DNA from: Panacagrimonas sp965216805
GTDB lineage: Bacteria > Pseudomonadota > Gammaproteobacteria > Nevskiales > Nevskiaceae
Length of the DNA stretch: 64,000 bases
Assembly: GCF_965216805.1 (NCBI RefSeq)
Contig: NZ_CBDCGN010000003.1
Span: 1,922,001 to 1,986,000, forward strand
Direction: 5' to 3'
Under the pieces are notes generated by a model that did no database searches, had not been told where the DNA came from, and saw only the letters and a list, made by a program, of their open reading frames with translations. Below, piece by piece: positions 15,019 to 23,908 of this stretch (the stretch's first letter is position 1; every line of letters begins with the position of its first letter). Made by a program: the position numbers and the translations under genes.

Positions 15019-16694
15019 AGGCTTTGCTCTTGCTGAACCGGCACTGCGCTCTTGGCCTGCTCCTGTTGTGGACCGCGTCCATGGCGGCCGTCGCGGCGGA
15101 CAAGCCTGGGGTCAACGCCGTTGCCAGCGCGCACCCGCTGGCCACCGAAGCCGCGTTCGAGATCTTTGCCGCTGGCGGTAACGCATTCGATGCCGCGGTC
15201 GCGGTGAGTGCGACCCTGGCGGTGGTGGAGCCGACCGGGTCGGGGCTGGGCGGTGGTGGTTTCTGGTTGCTGCACCGGGCCGCAGATCGCTTTGAGACCT
15301 TTGTCGACGGTCGCGAGACGGCGCCCTCCGCCGCGCACGAACGCATGTACCAGGACGCCCAGGGTCGCGGTATCGACAAGGCTTCGCGCGATGGGCCGTT
15401 GGCGGCCGGCATTCCCGGCGAGCCGGCGGCGCTGGATTATCTGGCGCAGCGCTACGGCAAGCTTTCGCTTTCGCAGTCGCTGGCCCCGGCCATCCGCGCC
15501 GCTCGCGAGGGCTTTGCCTGCGACGACAAGCTGGCCGAGGCGTTCGCACGCCACTGGCCGCGGCTGTCGGCCGAAGCGCAGCGCGTGTTTGCAGTCGACG
15601 GTCAGCCGCCGAAATCCGGCGACCGCGTGGTGCAGACGGATCTGGCACAGACCCTCAGCGCGATGGCCGAGCACGGCGCGGCCGGTTTCTATCAAGGCGA
15701 CGTGGCCAAGCAGCTGGTCGACGGCGCGCGCCGCGACGGCGGTATCTGGACCCTGGACGATCTGCGCCACTACCGCGCGGTGGAGCGCCGGCCCACGGTC
15801 AGCTACTTTCGCGACGTCCGCATCGTGTCGGCGCCACCGCCGTCGGCCGGCGGCATCACACTGGGCACCACGCTGGGCCAGCTCGAAGCACTGGGCTGGC
15901 GCGGCAATCAGGGCGTGACCGGCAAGCATCTGGTGATCGAGGCCTTGCGGCGGGCCTATCGTGATCGTGCGGCGCACCTCGGCGATCCGGATTTTGTGCG
16001 GGTGCCGGACTGGTGGCTGCTGTCCACCGAGTACACGCGCGAATTGGCCGCCGGTATTGATCGCCGGCGCGCCACGCCCAGCACCAGCCTGAAAGCCGCC
16101 ACGCCGCCGCCGCAGGGTCCGCAGACCACACACTTCTCGGTGCTGGACGCACAGGGCAATCGAGTGGCGGCGACCTTGTCGGTGAACTTGCCATTCGGCT
16201 CCGGTTACATGGCACCCGGTACCGGCGTGCTGTTCAACGATGAGATGGATGACTTTTCCGCCAGCCTGAAATCGTCCAATGCCTACGGGCTGATCGGCTC
16301 CGAGCCCAACCTGATCCAGCCGCACAAGCGACCGCTGTCGTCGATGAGCCCGACCTTCGCCGAAGGTCCGCACGGCCTGCTCATCGTCGGCACGCCCGGC
16401 GGCAGCCGCATCATCACCATGGTGTTGCACGCCCTGCTGGCCTGGACCGAAGGCGCCGATGCGCAGGCCATTGCCGCGCTGCCGCGCTACCACCACCAGT
16501 ACCTGCCGGACGTGGTGCAGTTCGAGCCCGGCGCCTTCAGCGCCGACGAGCAGAAGGCGTTGCAGGAGATGGGCCACGTGCTCAAGCCGCTGGATTCGAG
16601 CTACGGCAATCTGCAGGCGATCACCGTCAGGCGCGATGGCACCGTCGAAGCCGCGTCGGATCCGCGCGCGGTCGGTCTGGCCCGCGTGCAGTAG
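15015..16694 (+). CDS. ggt: Gamma-glutamyltransferase, periplasmic Ntn hydrolase
   Basis: GGT hydrolyses glutathione and transfers its gamma-glutamyl group. The 559-residue precursor starts with a signal peptide (hydrophobic core ALGLLLLWTASMAAVAA), so the enzyme is periplasmic. The autocleavage/catalytic Thr is Thr371 in PQTTHFSVLD, matching Thr391 of E. coli. The SxGGGGFW and GGITLG loops of the large subunit are present, and the C-terminal GTPGGSRIITMVL closes the active site. It overlaps the ferredoxin stop by ATGA. The exbB gene begins two bases after it, so ggt and the Ton-type motor genes probably form one transcript. Confidence 0.9.
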   Translation: MKALLLLNRHCALGLLLLWTASMAAVAADKPGVNAVASAHPLATEAAFEIFAAGGNAFDAAVAVSATLAVVEPTGSGLGGGGFWLLHRAADRFETFVDGRETAPSAAHERMYQDAQGRGIDKASRDGPLAAGIPGEPAALDYLAQRYGKLSLSQSLAPAIRAAREGFACDDKLAEAFARHWPRLSAEAQRVFAVDGQPPKSGDRVVQTDLAQTLSAMAEHGAAGFYQGDVAKQLVDGARRDGGIWTLDDLRHYRAVERRPTVSYFRDVRIVSAPPPSAGGITLGTTLGQLEALGWRGNQGVTGKHLVIEALRRAYRDRAAHLGDPDFVRVPDWWLLSTEYTRELAAGIDRRRATPSTSLKAATPPPQGPQTTHFSVLDAQGNRVAATLSVNLPFGSGYMAPGTGVLFNDEMDDFSASLKSSNAYGLIGSEPNLIQPHKRPLSSMSPTFAEGPHGLLIVGTPGGSRIITMVLHALLAWTEGADAQAIAALPRYHHQYLPDVVQFEPGAFSADEQKALQEMGHVLKPLDSSYGNLQAITVRRDGTVEAASDPRAVGLARVQ

Positions 16695-16696
16695 GC

Positions 16697-17323
16697 ATGA
16701 CCTCGCCCCTGGCCTGGCTACAGCTCGGCGGGCCGGTGATGGCCGTGCTGGCGATCATGTCGGTGGCGGTGGTGACCTTGAGCATCATCAAGCTGTGGGA
16801 ATTTTCCGAGCAGCGCCTGAGTAGCCGCGAATTCGTGGATCGCAGCCTGCAAGCCTGGGAAGGCGGGCAGGGCGATCAGGCCCTGGTGGCACTGGCCGAC
16901 TCGCCGTCGCCATTGGCCGCGGTGCTGCGAGACGCGATCCGGATTTTGCAGGACGCGCGCCTGAGCCCAGGCCATGCCCGCGAACGTATCGAACGCCTCG
17001 GCGTGGAGGCCTTGCAGAAAGCCCGCACGCATCTGCGCACCCTGGACCTGATCGGCGGCCTCGCGCCGCTGGTGGGTTTGCTCGGCACCGTGCTGGGCAT
17101 GATCGAAGCGTTTCAGGCGCTGCAGGCCGCTGGTGATCGGGTGGAGCCGTCCATCCTCTCCGGCGGCATCTGGCAGGCGCTGCTGACCACCGCGGTTGGC
17201 CTGGGCATCGCCATTCCCACCGTTGCGCTGGCGAGCTATTTCGAACGCCGCGTGGAGGCCTTGCAGCAGGCGATGGAATCTGCGTTGACGCGCCTGCTGA
17301 CCCTGCCGCGCGTTACCGGGTAA
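16697..17323 (+). CDS. exbB: MotA/TolQ/ExbB proton channel protein
   Basis: The 208-residue protein is a predicted ExbB/TolQ-type inner-membrane channel subunit. A first transmembrane helix lies near residues 12-35, and the signature block LRTLDLIGGLAPLVGLLGTVLGMIEAF lies at about 115-141. Another helix contains LLTTAVGLGIAIPTVALASYF. With ExbD it forms the proton-driven motor that energises TonB. It lies two bases after ggt and is followed by two exbD genes and tonB. TolQ is the alternative, but the tonB gene at the end of the cluster argues for ExbB. Confidence 0.85.
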   Translation: MTSPLAWLQLGGPVMAVLAIMSVAVVTLSIIKLWEFSEQRLSSREFVDRSLQAWEGGQGDQALVALADSPSPLAAVLRDAIRILQDARLSPGHARERIERLGVEALQKARTHLRTLDLIGGLAPLVGLLGTVLGMIEAFQALQAAGDRVEPSILSGGIWQALLTTAVGLGIAIPTVALASYFERRVEALQQAMESALTRLLTLPRVTG

Positions 17324-17329
17324 CGACCC

Positions 17330-17731
17330 GTGCGCCTGGCCTCGCCGCCGCCGCGCAAGCACCGTATCGAGCTGACCTCGCTGGTGGACGTGGTGTTCAT
17401 CCTGTTGTTCTTCTTCATGCTGGCGTCGCAGAGCCTGGATTGGCGTGCCTTGCGTGTGGACCTTGCGCCCGTCGCGTTTACCGCGACCGAGACGCCGTCG
17501 CCCACGGAAACCCTGGTCGTACTGCTGCTCGCCGATGGCCGCATGCGTCAGGACAGTCGCGCCGTGGAATTGGATGATCTGCGCGCTGACATCCAGTCGC
17601 GGCAGCCACTTCCCGAGGTGATTCTGGTGCCAGGCCCGGCAGTGACCCTGCTGCAACTGGTGGATCTGGTCGACGCGCTCGCGCCCACCGGTGCCGATGT
17701 CCGCCTCGGCCGCGCGCAGGCGCTGCCATGA
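17330..17731 (+). CDS. exbD: ExbD/TolR family protein, Asp-containing
   Basis: This 133-residue ExbD-like protein has one N-terminal helix carrying the essential Asp: IELTSLVDVVFILLFFFMLAS, with Asp20 in the position of the proton-relay Asp of ExbD/TolR. A periplasmic domain follows. Translation starts at GTG 17330, six bases after exbB. The stop is overlapped by the next exbD start (ATGA), so both ExbD proteins should be made together. It is the likely functional motor stator subunit. Confidence 0.85.
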   Translation: MRLASPPPRKHRIELTSLVDVVFILLFFFMLASQSLDWRALRVDLAPVAFTATETPSPTETLVVLLLADGRMRQDSRAVELDDLRADIQSRQPLPEVILVPGPAVTLLQLVDLVDALAPTGADVRLGRAQALP

Positions 17732-18150
17732 ACCTGCCGCGCCTCGCGCCCCGCAGCGGACAACGTGGCGACGAGATGTTGCCGCTGATCAACATCGTGT
17801 TCCTGCTCATGATCTTTTTCATGTTGCTGGGCGCGATCTCGGTGCCAGATCCGTTCGAGGTCGAGCCGCCCACCTCGGACCGGCCGCTCTCGGTGGATGC
17901 CGCAGCGCAGGTATTGCTGATCGCGGCGGACGGACGACTGGGGTTGGGTGGCGCGACGTTCGGTTTGGAGACGCTGGATTCACAGCTCCGGCGCTGGCAG
18001 GCGGCACCGCACAGCAAGCGCGCGCTGATGGTCAAGGCAGATGCGGCGGCAGATGCCGCAGAGGTGCTGGAGGTGATAACGGTCGTACAGGCCAGGGGCA
18101 TCGACCGGATCGAGCTGCTCGTCGCCGAAAAGCGTGCCGAACGCCGGTGA
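17728..18150 (+). CDS. exbD: Second ExbD-like protein with Asn at the proton-relay position
   Basis: A second ExbD homologue of 140 residues. The membrane helix reads MLPLINIVFLLMIFFMLLGA, so the position of the conserved Asp (Asp20 in its neighbour) is Asn22. The rest follows the family design, with a periplasmic domain after the helix ending in ARGIDRIELLV. In Xanthomonas campestris a tonB-exbB-exbD1-exbD2 cluster is known in which exbD2 is not needed for iron uptake but affects virulence, a parallel for an ExbD with a different role. It overlaps exbD1 and tonB by four bases at each end. Confidence 0.8.
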   Translation: MNLPRLAPRSGQRGDEMLPLINIVFLLMIFFMLLGAISVPDPFEVEPPTSDRPLSVDAAAQVLLIAADGRLGLGGATFGLETLDSQLRRWQAAPHSKRALMVKADAAADAAEVLEVITVVQARGIDRIELLVAEKRAERR

Positions 18151-18899
18151 ACCTGCCAAGGACCGCGATTTCGCTTTACGTCGCGCTGGCAATCCATGGG
18201 TTGCTGGCTTTGCTCTTCGCGTTCCAGCCTGCCCCGCAAGGGCCCAGCGGGCGGCAGGTGGGGTTCAGCACTGCGCCTGTGATTCTTGGTGACGACGATC
18301 GGGACTTCCTGCAGGCTGCATCCGCAGCGTCCGAGGTCGTTGCCGAAAACGATTTGCGGGCGCCGACTGCGTCGGGTTCGACCCCGCTGCCGCCCACCGC
18401 AACAGGCCGGTCCGCGACAGCGCTGTTGCCAAAACCGATTCGCCGTTCGACAACCGTATCGCCACCCGCCGCGCCCGGACTCGAAGCGTCGGCTACTGCA
18501 GGTTCGCCGCGAAATACTGCCGAAGTCGCTGGAAGCCAGGAGCCAGAGCCGCCTGGCGGTCGCGAGCCGCGGGATGACTTGTACCGTCTCCCGGGCGCGC
18601 CAGCTCAGCAGGCCGTGGGTGGCGTGAGTTCAGGTTACTTGTCGGATCTTCGCCGGCATCTTGCGAACTACCGTCGACGCCTGCCGCTGGAGCAGGTGGC
18701 GGCCGTCGCGGTCATCGATGCGCAGATCCAGGCAGATGGGCGGGTTGGACGGATTCATCTTGCCCAGCCGTCCGGCGTTCCTGCACTCGACCAGGAGGCC
18801 CTGGACCTCGTTCATCGCGCCGCGCCGTTGCCGCGTCCACCGGGCGGCCGGCCGGTACGGCTCAGCATTCCGATCCACATTCACCAAGCCGCCCGTTAG
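18147..18899 (+). CDS. TonB-family energy transducer
   Basis: The 250-residue protein has an N-terminal signal-anchor helix (SLYVALAIHGLLALLFAFQ), a long Pro/Ala/Thr-rich spacer that could span the periplasm, and a C-terminal domain of the TonB type. That domain has YLSDLRRHLANYRRRLPLEQ, then a strand pattern ending in IQADGRVGRIHLAQPSGVPALDQEALDLV. GTG 18147 is the start, overlapping the second exbD by four bases. TonB passes proton-motive energy from the ExbB-ExbD motor to outer-membrane receptors. No TonB-dependent receptor is in the window, so its client is unknown. Confidence 0.75.
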   Translation: MNLPRTAISLYVALAIHGLLALLFAFQPAPQGPSGRQVGFSTAPVILGDDDRDFLQAASAASEVVAENDLRAPTASGSTPLPPTATGRSATALLPKPIRRSTTVSPPAAPGLEASATAGSPRNTAEVAGSQEPEPPGGREPRDDLYRLPGAPAQQAVGGVSSGYLSDLRRHLANYRRRLPLEQVAAVAVIDAQIQADGRVGRIHLAQPSGVPALDQEALDLVHRAAPLPRPPGGRPVRLSIPIHIHQAAR

Positions 18900-18957
18900 C
18901 CGCCTTGAACTCCTGATAGTCCGGCCCGCGGGATGGGTGCGCCGGGCCAGAAGCTGG

Positions 18958-18983
18958 GGAGAAAAACCGTTCGTTTCTCCTTT
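18958..18983 (+). terminator. Possible intrinsic terminator after the ton cluster
   Basis: GGAGAAA at 18958-18964 pairs with TTTCTCC at 18974-18980 around a nine-base loop, followed by TTT. The stem is only seven pairs and partly A/T, and the T-tract is short, so this is a weak candidate. An upstream GC-rich dyad (GGCCCG...CGGGCC near 18922-18947) could act with it. Confidence 0.35.
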
Positions 18984-19532
18984 AGTCACCTGGAGGCCGA
19001 TTGCCTACCGGCATGAACCAGACCCGGAAGTGAAAAATGTGATGCAGAAGTGACATCCTCCGCATGGAGGGTCGCGTACAGTCGGTCAGCGGTGAAGACG
19101 TCGGACTGCGACAAAGTCTCACCGCATGGGAATGCATCACGGGTCGGTCCGCAATGGGACGATTTTTGCCGCATGGATATACCCAGCAGGCTGATCGCGG
19201 CGACGCCTCGAAGCAATAATGCGCGGCATACGCTTCGCGGCGGCCGGCCGCGGTCTGGCGTGGTGCAGGGGGCCGGTCCAACTGCAACCTGGTCCATGGG
19301 CGCTTCCACGAACCGGCTCGCGCCCCCAATGGCCGCCTTGTCACGACGGTCCGGCCCTGGGGGCTACAAGTCCCGTTCCAGCAGATGGCGGCAGAAACCT
19401 GTCATGTCCGTGATGCCGGAGTAGTTCCTGCTTCAGCGCGTCTGCGTGGCTTGACCAGTGGGTGTGGTGGCGTGATCGGCGGCGGGGGGACGAGCCCGCT
19501 GTGTCGCCGCCGGCGCGCTAGCGGCAGTCGAA
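18984..19532. other. Gene-free spacer between convergent tonB and HD-domain genes
   Basis: About 550 bases without a gene I can support. Open frames are short and carry no recognisable motifs. I see no tRNA, riboswitch consensus or tandem repeat. It could hold a small RNA, but nothing in the sequence shows one. Confidence 0.4.
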
Positions 19533-20543
19533 TTACGCGGCGCCGAAGCTGGCGGGATACCGCGCCGACAGCGGTTTGGCCGGCTTTTCAGCCAGACCCA
19601 TCAGCTTTCGCAGGGCGACGGCGTCGATGCATTGCGGGCGCTTGGAAAGCCTATCCAGTTGTCGCTTGCGGCCCAGTTCGGCGACGTGCGCGATGTGGCG
19701 CTGGATCTGTTCGGCGTAAGGATTGCGGCCACCGAAATGAGATTCCATGTATCGATGCACGGAGCCGAAATAACCGTCCAGACGGTCTTCCCACAAGTGG
19801 CGGTTGAAGTCGGGGGTGTTTTCCAGCAGCGCTTCGACCGTGGCGTAACGCGGCGTGACGCGGTTGGTGCCAGGGGCGCCGGCGAGGCCGGCGATCTCGA
19901 ACTCCTCGAACAGGAAGTCGCGGCACTTCTCCAGGTAACAGCGATCCGCGGTCTGCGCCAGGATGTCGGCAGTGCCGAGCAGGAAGCCCAGCAGCCGGTC
20001 CTTGGATTCGGGTACCGCGATGTCGTCCAGCGGCATCTCGTAGCCGGTGAAGTGCACGATGCGGCTGGCCAGCGCGGCGTCTTCGGCGTAACCGACGGTG
20101 GGCAGAAAGCTGGCGATGAACTCGCCGCTGCGACGCACATGGGTGAGGGTGTATTCGGCGCCATTGCGTGCGGTATCGCCGGTGCGGCGGATGTAGCCGG
20201 CATCGTGAAACAGGGCAATCGCGATGCCCAGCACAGCGCGCCGCGCGCCAAGCCGCGCACCGGGCGCGACGCTGCGCTCGTGGCCGTCGATCAGGCGCGC
20301 CAGCGCCAGCGAACAATCCAGGCTGTGCTGGGCGTCGTGATAGCGGGTGTCGCAGCCGACATAGCCGGGCAGGGTGCCGGCATAGAGCCGGGTGAAGGTG
20401 GCGTAGGCCTCGCGCAAGGGATGCAGATCCTGCTGCGGGTAAAGCGCCTGGATCAGTCCGCAGACCGCAGCCGCAACGTCCCCCGGATGCGATACCCGCA
20501 CCTGGTCGGTCACGTCGTAATGGTTGCGCCGCCGTCCGCTCAT
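19533..20543 (-). CDS. HD-domain phosphohydrolase-like protein
   Basis: The 336-residue protein carries an HD-domain metal site: YHDAQHSLDC near residue 75, LFHDAGYIRRTGD near residue 118, and later HFTGYEMP and LLGTADILAQ, which fit the remaining metal ligands of HD/PDEase enzymes. Members hydrolyse nucleotides or cyclic nucleotides, but the substrate here is unknown. A C-terminal helical part follows with no known domain. The start is ATG 20543. The xthA gene lies 138 bases upstream on the same strand. Confidence 0.7.
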   Translation of the reverse strand: MSGRRRNHYDVTDQVRVSHPGDVAAAVCGLIQALYPQQDLHPLREAYATFTRLYAGTLPGYVGCDTRYHDAQHSLDCSLALARLIDGHERSVAPGARLGARRAVLGIAIALFHDAGYIRRTGDTARNGAEYTLTHVRRSGEFIASFLPTVGYAEDAALASRIVHFTGYEMPLDDIAVPESKDRLLGFLLGTADILAQTADRCYLEKCRDFLFEEFEIAGLAGAPGTNRVTPRYATVEALLENTPDFNRHLWEDRLDGYFGSVHRYMESHFGGRNPYAEQIQRHIAHVAELGRKRQLDRLSKRPQCIDAVALRKLMGLAEKPAKPLSARYPASFGAA

Positions 20544-20681
20544 AGCCGCCTCGATAGGGGAATACCCAGGAAGAGGTATTCGTCAGCCGGGCACTGTAGA
20601 CACAGCATGAGGGCGAAAGTAGCCGTAAAAAACCCTCAAACACCGAAATTCTGTGCACTGAGTCACAGCTTCGGCTGGCGT

Positions 20682-21452
20682 TCAGGCGAGGGCGAAGCAG
20701 GCCACCACCGGGGCATGATCCGAGGGCCGCTCCAGCCGCCGGGGCGCCAGCTCGATGCGGCACTCCTGCAGTCGTTCAGTCAGCGGCGCCGAGGCCAGCA
20801 CGTGGTCGATGCGCAAGCCCATGTCGCGACGGAACGCCGCTTGGCGGTAATCCCACCAGGTGAAGCGCGTGCCCGACGGTGGCCGCCGCGCCAGGCAGTC
20901 GGACAGGCCCAGTGCCAGCAATTCGCGATAGCGCGCACGCTCGGGTTCGCTGCACAGGATCTGCCCTTCCCACACGGCCGGGTCGTGGGTGTCTTCCGGT
21001 GCCGGGGCGATGTTGTAGTCACCCACCACCGCCAGCCGCGGATGCCGTGCCGCTTCGTCGTGCAGATAATCGCGCAGGGCCGCCAGCCAGCGCAGCTTGT
21101 ATTCGTATTTCTCCGAACCCACGGCCTGGCCGTTGACGACGTAGACGCAGACCACGCGCACGCCACCGACGGTGGCGGCGATCACGCGCTTCTGCGGATC
21201 GTCCAGGCCGGGAATGTCGCGCGTCACGTCTTCGATCGGCTGGCGCGCCAGGATGGCGACGCCGTTGTAGGTTTTCTGTCCGTTGCTTTCCACCTGCCAG
21301 CCGATCTCGGCCAGCGCTTCACGCGGAACCTGCTCGTCCAGACATTTGATTTCCTGGATGCCGAGTACGTCCACCGGGTCGGTCGCCAGCCACTGCAGCA
21401 AATGCGGCAGTCGCACGCGCAGCGAATTGACGTTCCAGGTGCCGATTCTCAT
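20682..21452 (-). CDS. xthA: Exodeoxyribonuclease III
   Basis: Exonuclease III is an apurinic endonuclease and 3' repair exonuclease. The 256-residue protein shows the EEP-fold signatures: TWNVNSLRVRLPHLL at the N-terminus, LGIQEIKCLDEQVP with the metal-binding Glu, VVGDYNIAPAPED with the catalytic Asp/Asn pair, and a C-terminal SDHAPVVACF with the catalytic Asp-His. The length is close to E. coli XthA (268). It has its own start after a 560-base spacer. Confidence 0.93.
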   Translation of the reverse strand: MRIGTWNVNSLRVRLPHLLQWLATDPVDVLGIQEIKCLDEQVPREALAEIGWQVESNGQKTYNGVAILARQPIEDVTRDIPGLDDPQKRVIAATVGGVRVVCVYVVNGQAVGSEKYEYKLRWLAALRDYLHDEAARHPRLAVVGDYNIAPAPEDTHDPAVWEGQILCSEPERARYRELLALGLSDCLARRPPSGTRFTWWDYRQAAFRRDMGLRIDHVLASAPLTERLQECRIELAPRRLERPSDHAPVVACFALA

Positions 21453-22013
21453 GGGTTGCCTCCGTCAATGCCGTGCAGTTCGATCAAACCGGGTAGAGCG
21501 TCTCGCCGCAAAGCCCGCATCCGGAGGTCAGTGCGCGGGCGCGCCGCACACGGCTGACCAGGAGCAGATCATGGGTATCCGGCGAACCAAGGCCGCCGCT
21601 GGTCTGGACTTTAGAGCGGAACCGGCAAGCGCGCAGCAACCCTTGCGCCGCGGAGGATCGAGGTTCAGCGGGCGCATCGATGCATTACCACCGCAGCCGG
21701 AGCGGAATCCCAGGCCCCGGCGGCAGCGATCCGCGAAAGGTGCAGCGCACGCACTCCGCCAGGCGGGCGAGTTCCGAAACGGTTCCGGAACCGCGTCCAT
21801 AGAGCAATTTTCGTTCGAGTGCCGACACTTCTACTGTCACCCTGAGCGCAGCGAAGGGTCTTCTTTCCGACTGTGCACATGCTCTGAAAAAGACCCTTCG
21901 CTGCGCTCAGGATGACAATCTCTTTTGGCTCTGTCTGTAGGTACAACAAAACTGCTACCGGGGCCGGAGGCGGCATCGGCGCCTCCGGCGCTCCTGCCCG
22001 CGACGACGCTGCT
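21453..22013. other. Gene-free spacer between xthA and the monooxygenase gene
   Basis: About 560 bases without a supportable gene; all open frames are short and lack motifs. It contains the palindromic element at 21836-21916 and a separate 14-bp perfect palindrome CGGTTCCGGAACCG at 21780-21793, which could be a regulator site or chance in GC-rich DNA. Confidence 0.5.
21836..21916. repeat. Long imperfect inverted repeat, REP-like
   Basis: The arm GTCACCCTGAGCGCAGCGAA (from 21836, continuing to 21862) pairs with the reverse-complement arm at 21890-21916 (AAGACCCTTCGCTGCGCTCA, then GGATGAC), about 27 bases each with a single mismatch and 27 bases between. Elements with a CTGAGCGCAGCGAAGG core are found scattered in many GC-rich proteobacterial genomes. 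In RNA it would fold into a very stable hairpin between xthA and the monooxygenase gene. Confidence 0.75.
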
Positions 22014-23630
22014 TCAGCGGATTTCGAACCCCTCGTATCCCTTGCTGGCCACGTTCTCGCAGGCTTGGCGATAGTTGCCGACGTGGATGTAGGACAGCAC
22101 GCGCCGCGGCTTGCCTTCGATGTTGGCGCCCGTCCACCAGGAGTCGACCTTGGCGATCAAGGTCGCGCCGGTCACTTCGTCGTGATGCTTGACCCAGTGG
22201 TCCTCGAACGCCTGGGTGGCTTCGATCACCTTGTTCTTGCCGTTTTGCTCGACGTGGGCAATGCAATCGGTGATCCACTCCACCTGCTGTTGCAGGCAGG
22301 TTGGCACGTTGCAGAACGCGGCGGCCGGAGCCAGCGGCGCGGCCGAGGTGAAGAAGTTGGGAAAGCCGTGCTTCTGCAGGCCCATCGCGGTCCTGATGTC
22401 GCGGTCCCACAAGTCCTTGAGCGCGACGCCATCGCGGCCGCGGATGTCGATGGCGTTGATCGCGCCGGTGCCCGCGTCGAAGCCGGTGGCCAGGATGATG
22501 ACGTCCAGCGGAATCTCGGCGTCGCGGGTCTTGATGCCGGCCCCGGTGATGCACTCGATCGGGGCTTCCTTGAGATCGACGATATGCACGTTGTCGCGGT
22601 TGTAGGCCTCCAGATAGCCGGTGTCCAGCGGCGGGCGTCGCGTGCCGAATCCGTACTTCGGGATGAGCTTGTCGGCGACGCCGGGCTTGGTGAGCCGCGC
22701 GCGCATCTTCTCCCGCATGAACTCCGAGAGCTCTTCATTTGCGACCGGGTCGACCAGCACCTCGCCGAAATTGCCGCCCCACATGATCAGCGAGCCGTCG
22801 GCGTACAGCTCCTCGAAGATCTTGCGGCGCTCTTCCGGGGTGGTCTGCGCCCAGGCCTTGGGCTGCATGTTGAAGGCAAAACCGGTCAACGAGTGTTTGA
22901 CCTGTTCGCCCAGATCCTTGTAACGGCCGCGCAGCGCCGCGCGATCTTCGTCGGTCAGCTTCTTGTTGCGCATCGCGATCGCGTAGGTCGGGGTGCGTTG
23001 AAAGACGAACAGTTCGCCGACCTGGCTGGCGATGGTCTGGATCACCTGCACGCCTGTCGCACCGGTGCCGATGACGCCGACCCGCTTGCCGCTCAGGTCG
23101 ATCCCGCCCTTGGGCCAGCGCGAGGTATGCAGGAACCGACCCTTGAAGTTTTCGTGTCCCTTGAACGGCGGCACCTTGGGTTCCGACAGCGGGCCCAGGC
23201 AGGACAGCAGGTACCGGCAACGAACCGATTCACCCTTGTCGGTGCTGACCACCCAGACATTTGCGGCCGGGTCCCAGTGCGCCGCGTTCACCCGGCTGTT
23301 GAAGCTGATCAGTGGTCGCAGTTGCAGGCGGTCGGCGACGAAATTGAGATAGCGCTCGGTTTCCTCCTGGGCCGGAAAGCGTTCGCTCCAGTTCCAGTCG
23401 TTGAGAAGTTCGTCGGAAAACCAGTATTGGTAGACCTCAGCAGCGGAATCGGTACGCGCCCCCGGATAGCGGTTCCAATACCAGGTGCCGGCGACGCCGG
23501 TTCCTGCCTCGAAGCCGTGCACGTTCAGTCCCATTCCGCGCAGCCGGTGCAGCGCGTACAGGCCGGCAAAGCCGGCGCCGATGACCACGGCATCGAGAGT
23601 CCCCGGCGGGGTGCTTGCAGGCGCATTCAT
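22014..23630 (-). CDS. Flavin-dependent monooxygenase, Baeyer-Villiger type I
   Basis: The 538-residue protein has two Rossmann GxGxxG motifs, AVVIGAGFAGLYALHRL for FAD near residue 15 and VGVIGTGATGVQVIQTIA for NADPH near residue 190. Between them the Baeyer-Villiger fingerprint appears as FKGRFLHTSRWP (family FxGxxxHxxxWP). GTWYWNRYPGARTDSAAEVYQY is also characteristic. Such enzymes insert oxygen into ketones to give esters or lactones using NADPH. The natural substrate is unknown. A clear GAGGAG ribosome binding site precedes ATG 23630. It is divergent from the NarL-type regulator gene, which might regulate it. Confidence 0.85.
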   Translation of the reverse strand: MNAPASTPPGTLDAVVIGAGFAGLYALHRLRGMGLNVHGFEAGTGVAGTWYWNRYPGARTDSAAEVYQYWFSDELLNDWNWSERFPAQEETERYLNFVADRLQLRPLISFNSRVNAAHWDPAANVWVVSTDKGESVRCRYLLSCLGPLSEPKVPPFKGHENFKGRFLHTSRWPKGGIDLSGKRVGVIGTGATGVQVIQTIASQVGELFVFQRTPTYAIAMRNKKLTDEDRAALRGRYKDLGEQVKHSLTGFAFNMQPKAWAQTTPEERRKIFEELYADGSLIMWGGNFGEVLVDPVANEELSEFMREKMRARLTKPGVADKLIPKYGFGTRRPPLDTGYLEAYNRDNVHIVDLKEAPIECITGAGIKTRDAEIPLDVIILATGFDAGTGAINAIDIRGRDGVALKDLWDRDIRTAMGLQKHGFPNFFTSAAPLAPAAAFCNVPTCLQQQVEWITDCIAHVEQNGKNKVIEATQAFEDHWVKHHDEVTGATLIAKVDSWWTGANIEGKPRRVLSYIHVGNYRQACENVASKGYEGFEIR

Positions 23631-23908
23631 CGTTCAGATCTCCTCTTGGTTGAAGCTTCCGATCGCCGCTGCCAGGGCGGGCCGCTTCGCGGCAGTCGGT
23701 TCGGGAAGTCTTTGACCGTAATATACGCCCGCGGTGCGTGACACCACCCGCGCGGGTGGCTGAGGTGCCGGGAAGGGACGCCCCGTCCGATCGCCGCCAC
23801 GGCCCGCGCGTTGGTGCGCAGGTGCCGCGCCCGCCGGATGGCTGCAGATATCGGCCTTTGAACGTGCCGGGGTGCATACCGGCGCGTGATGCGGGCACAG
23901 TAGTGCCA

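Noticed and set aside
18984..19532. Riboswitch or small RNA in the spacer after tonB
   Set aside because: I found no known riboswitch core and only weak short dyads; nothing strong enough to call.
19632..21557. 641-codon forward frame opposite the HD-domain and xthA genes
   Set aside because: It spans two recognisable reverse genes and the gap between them; only a shadow frame.
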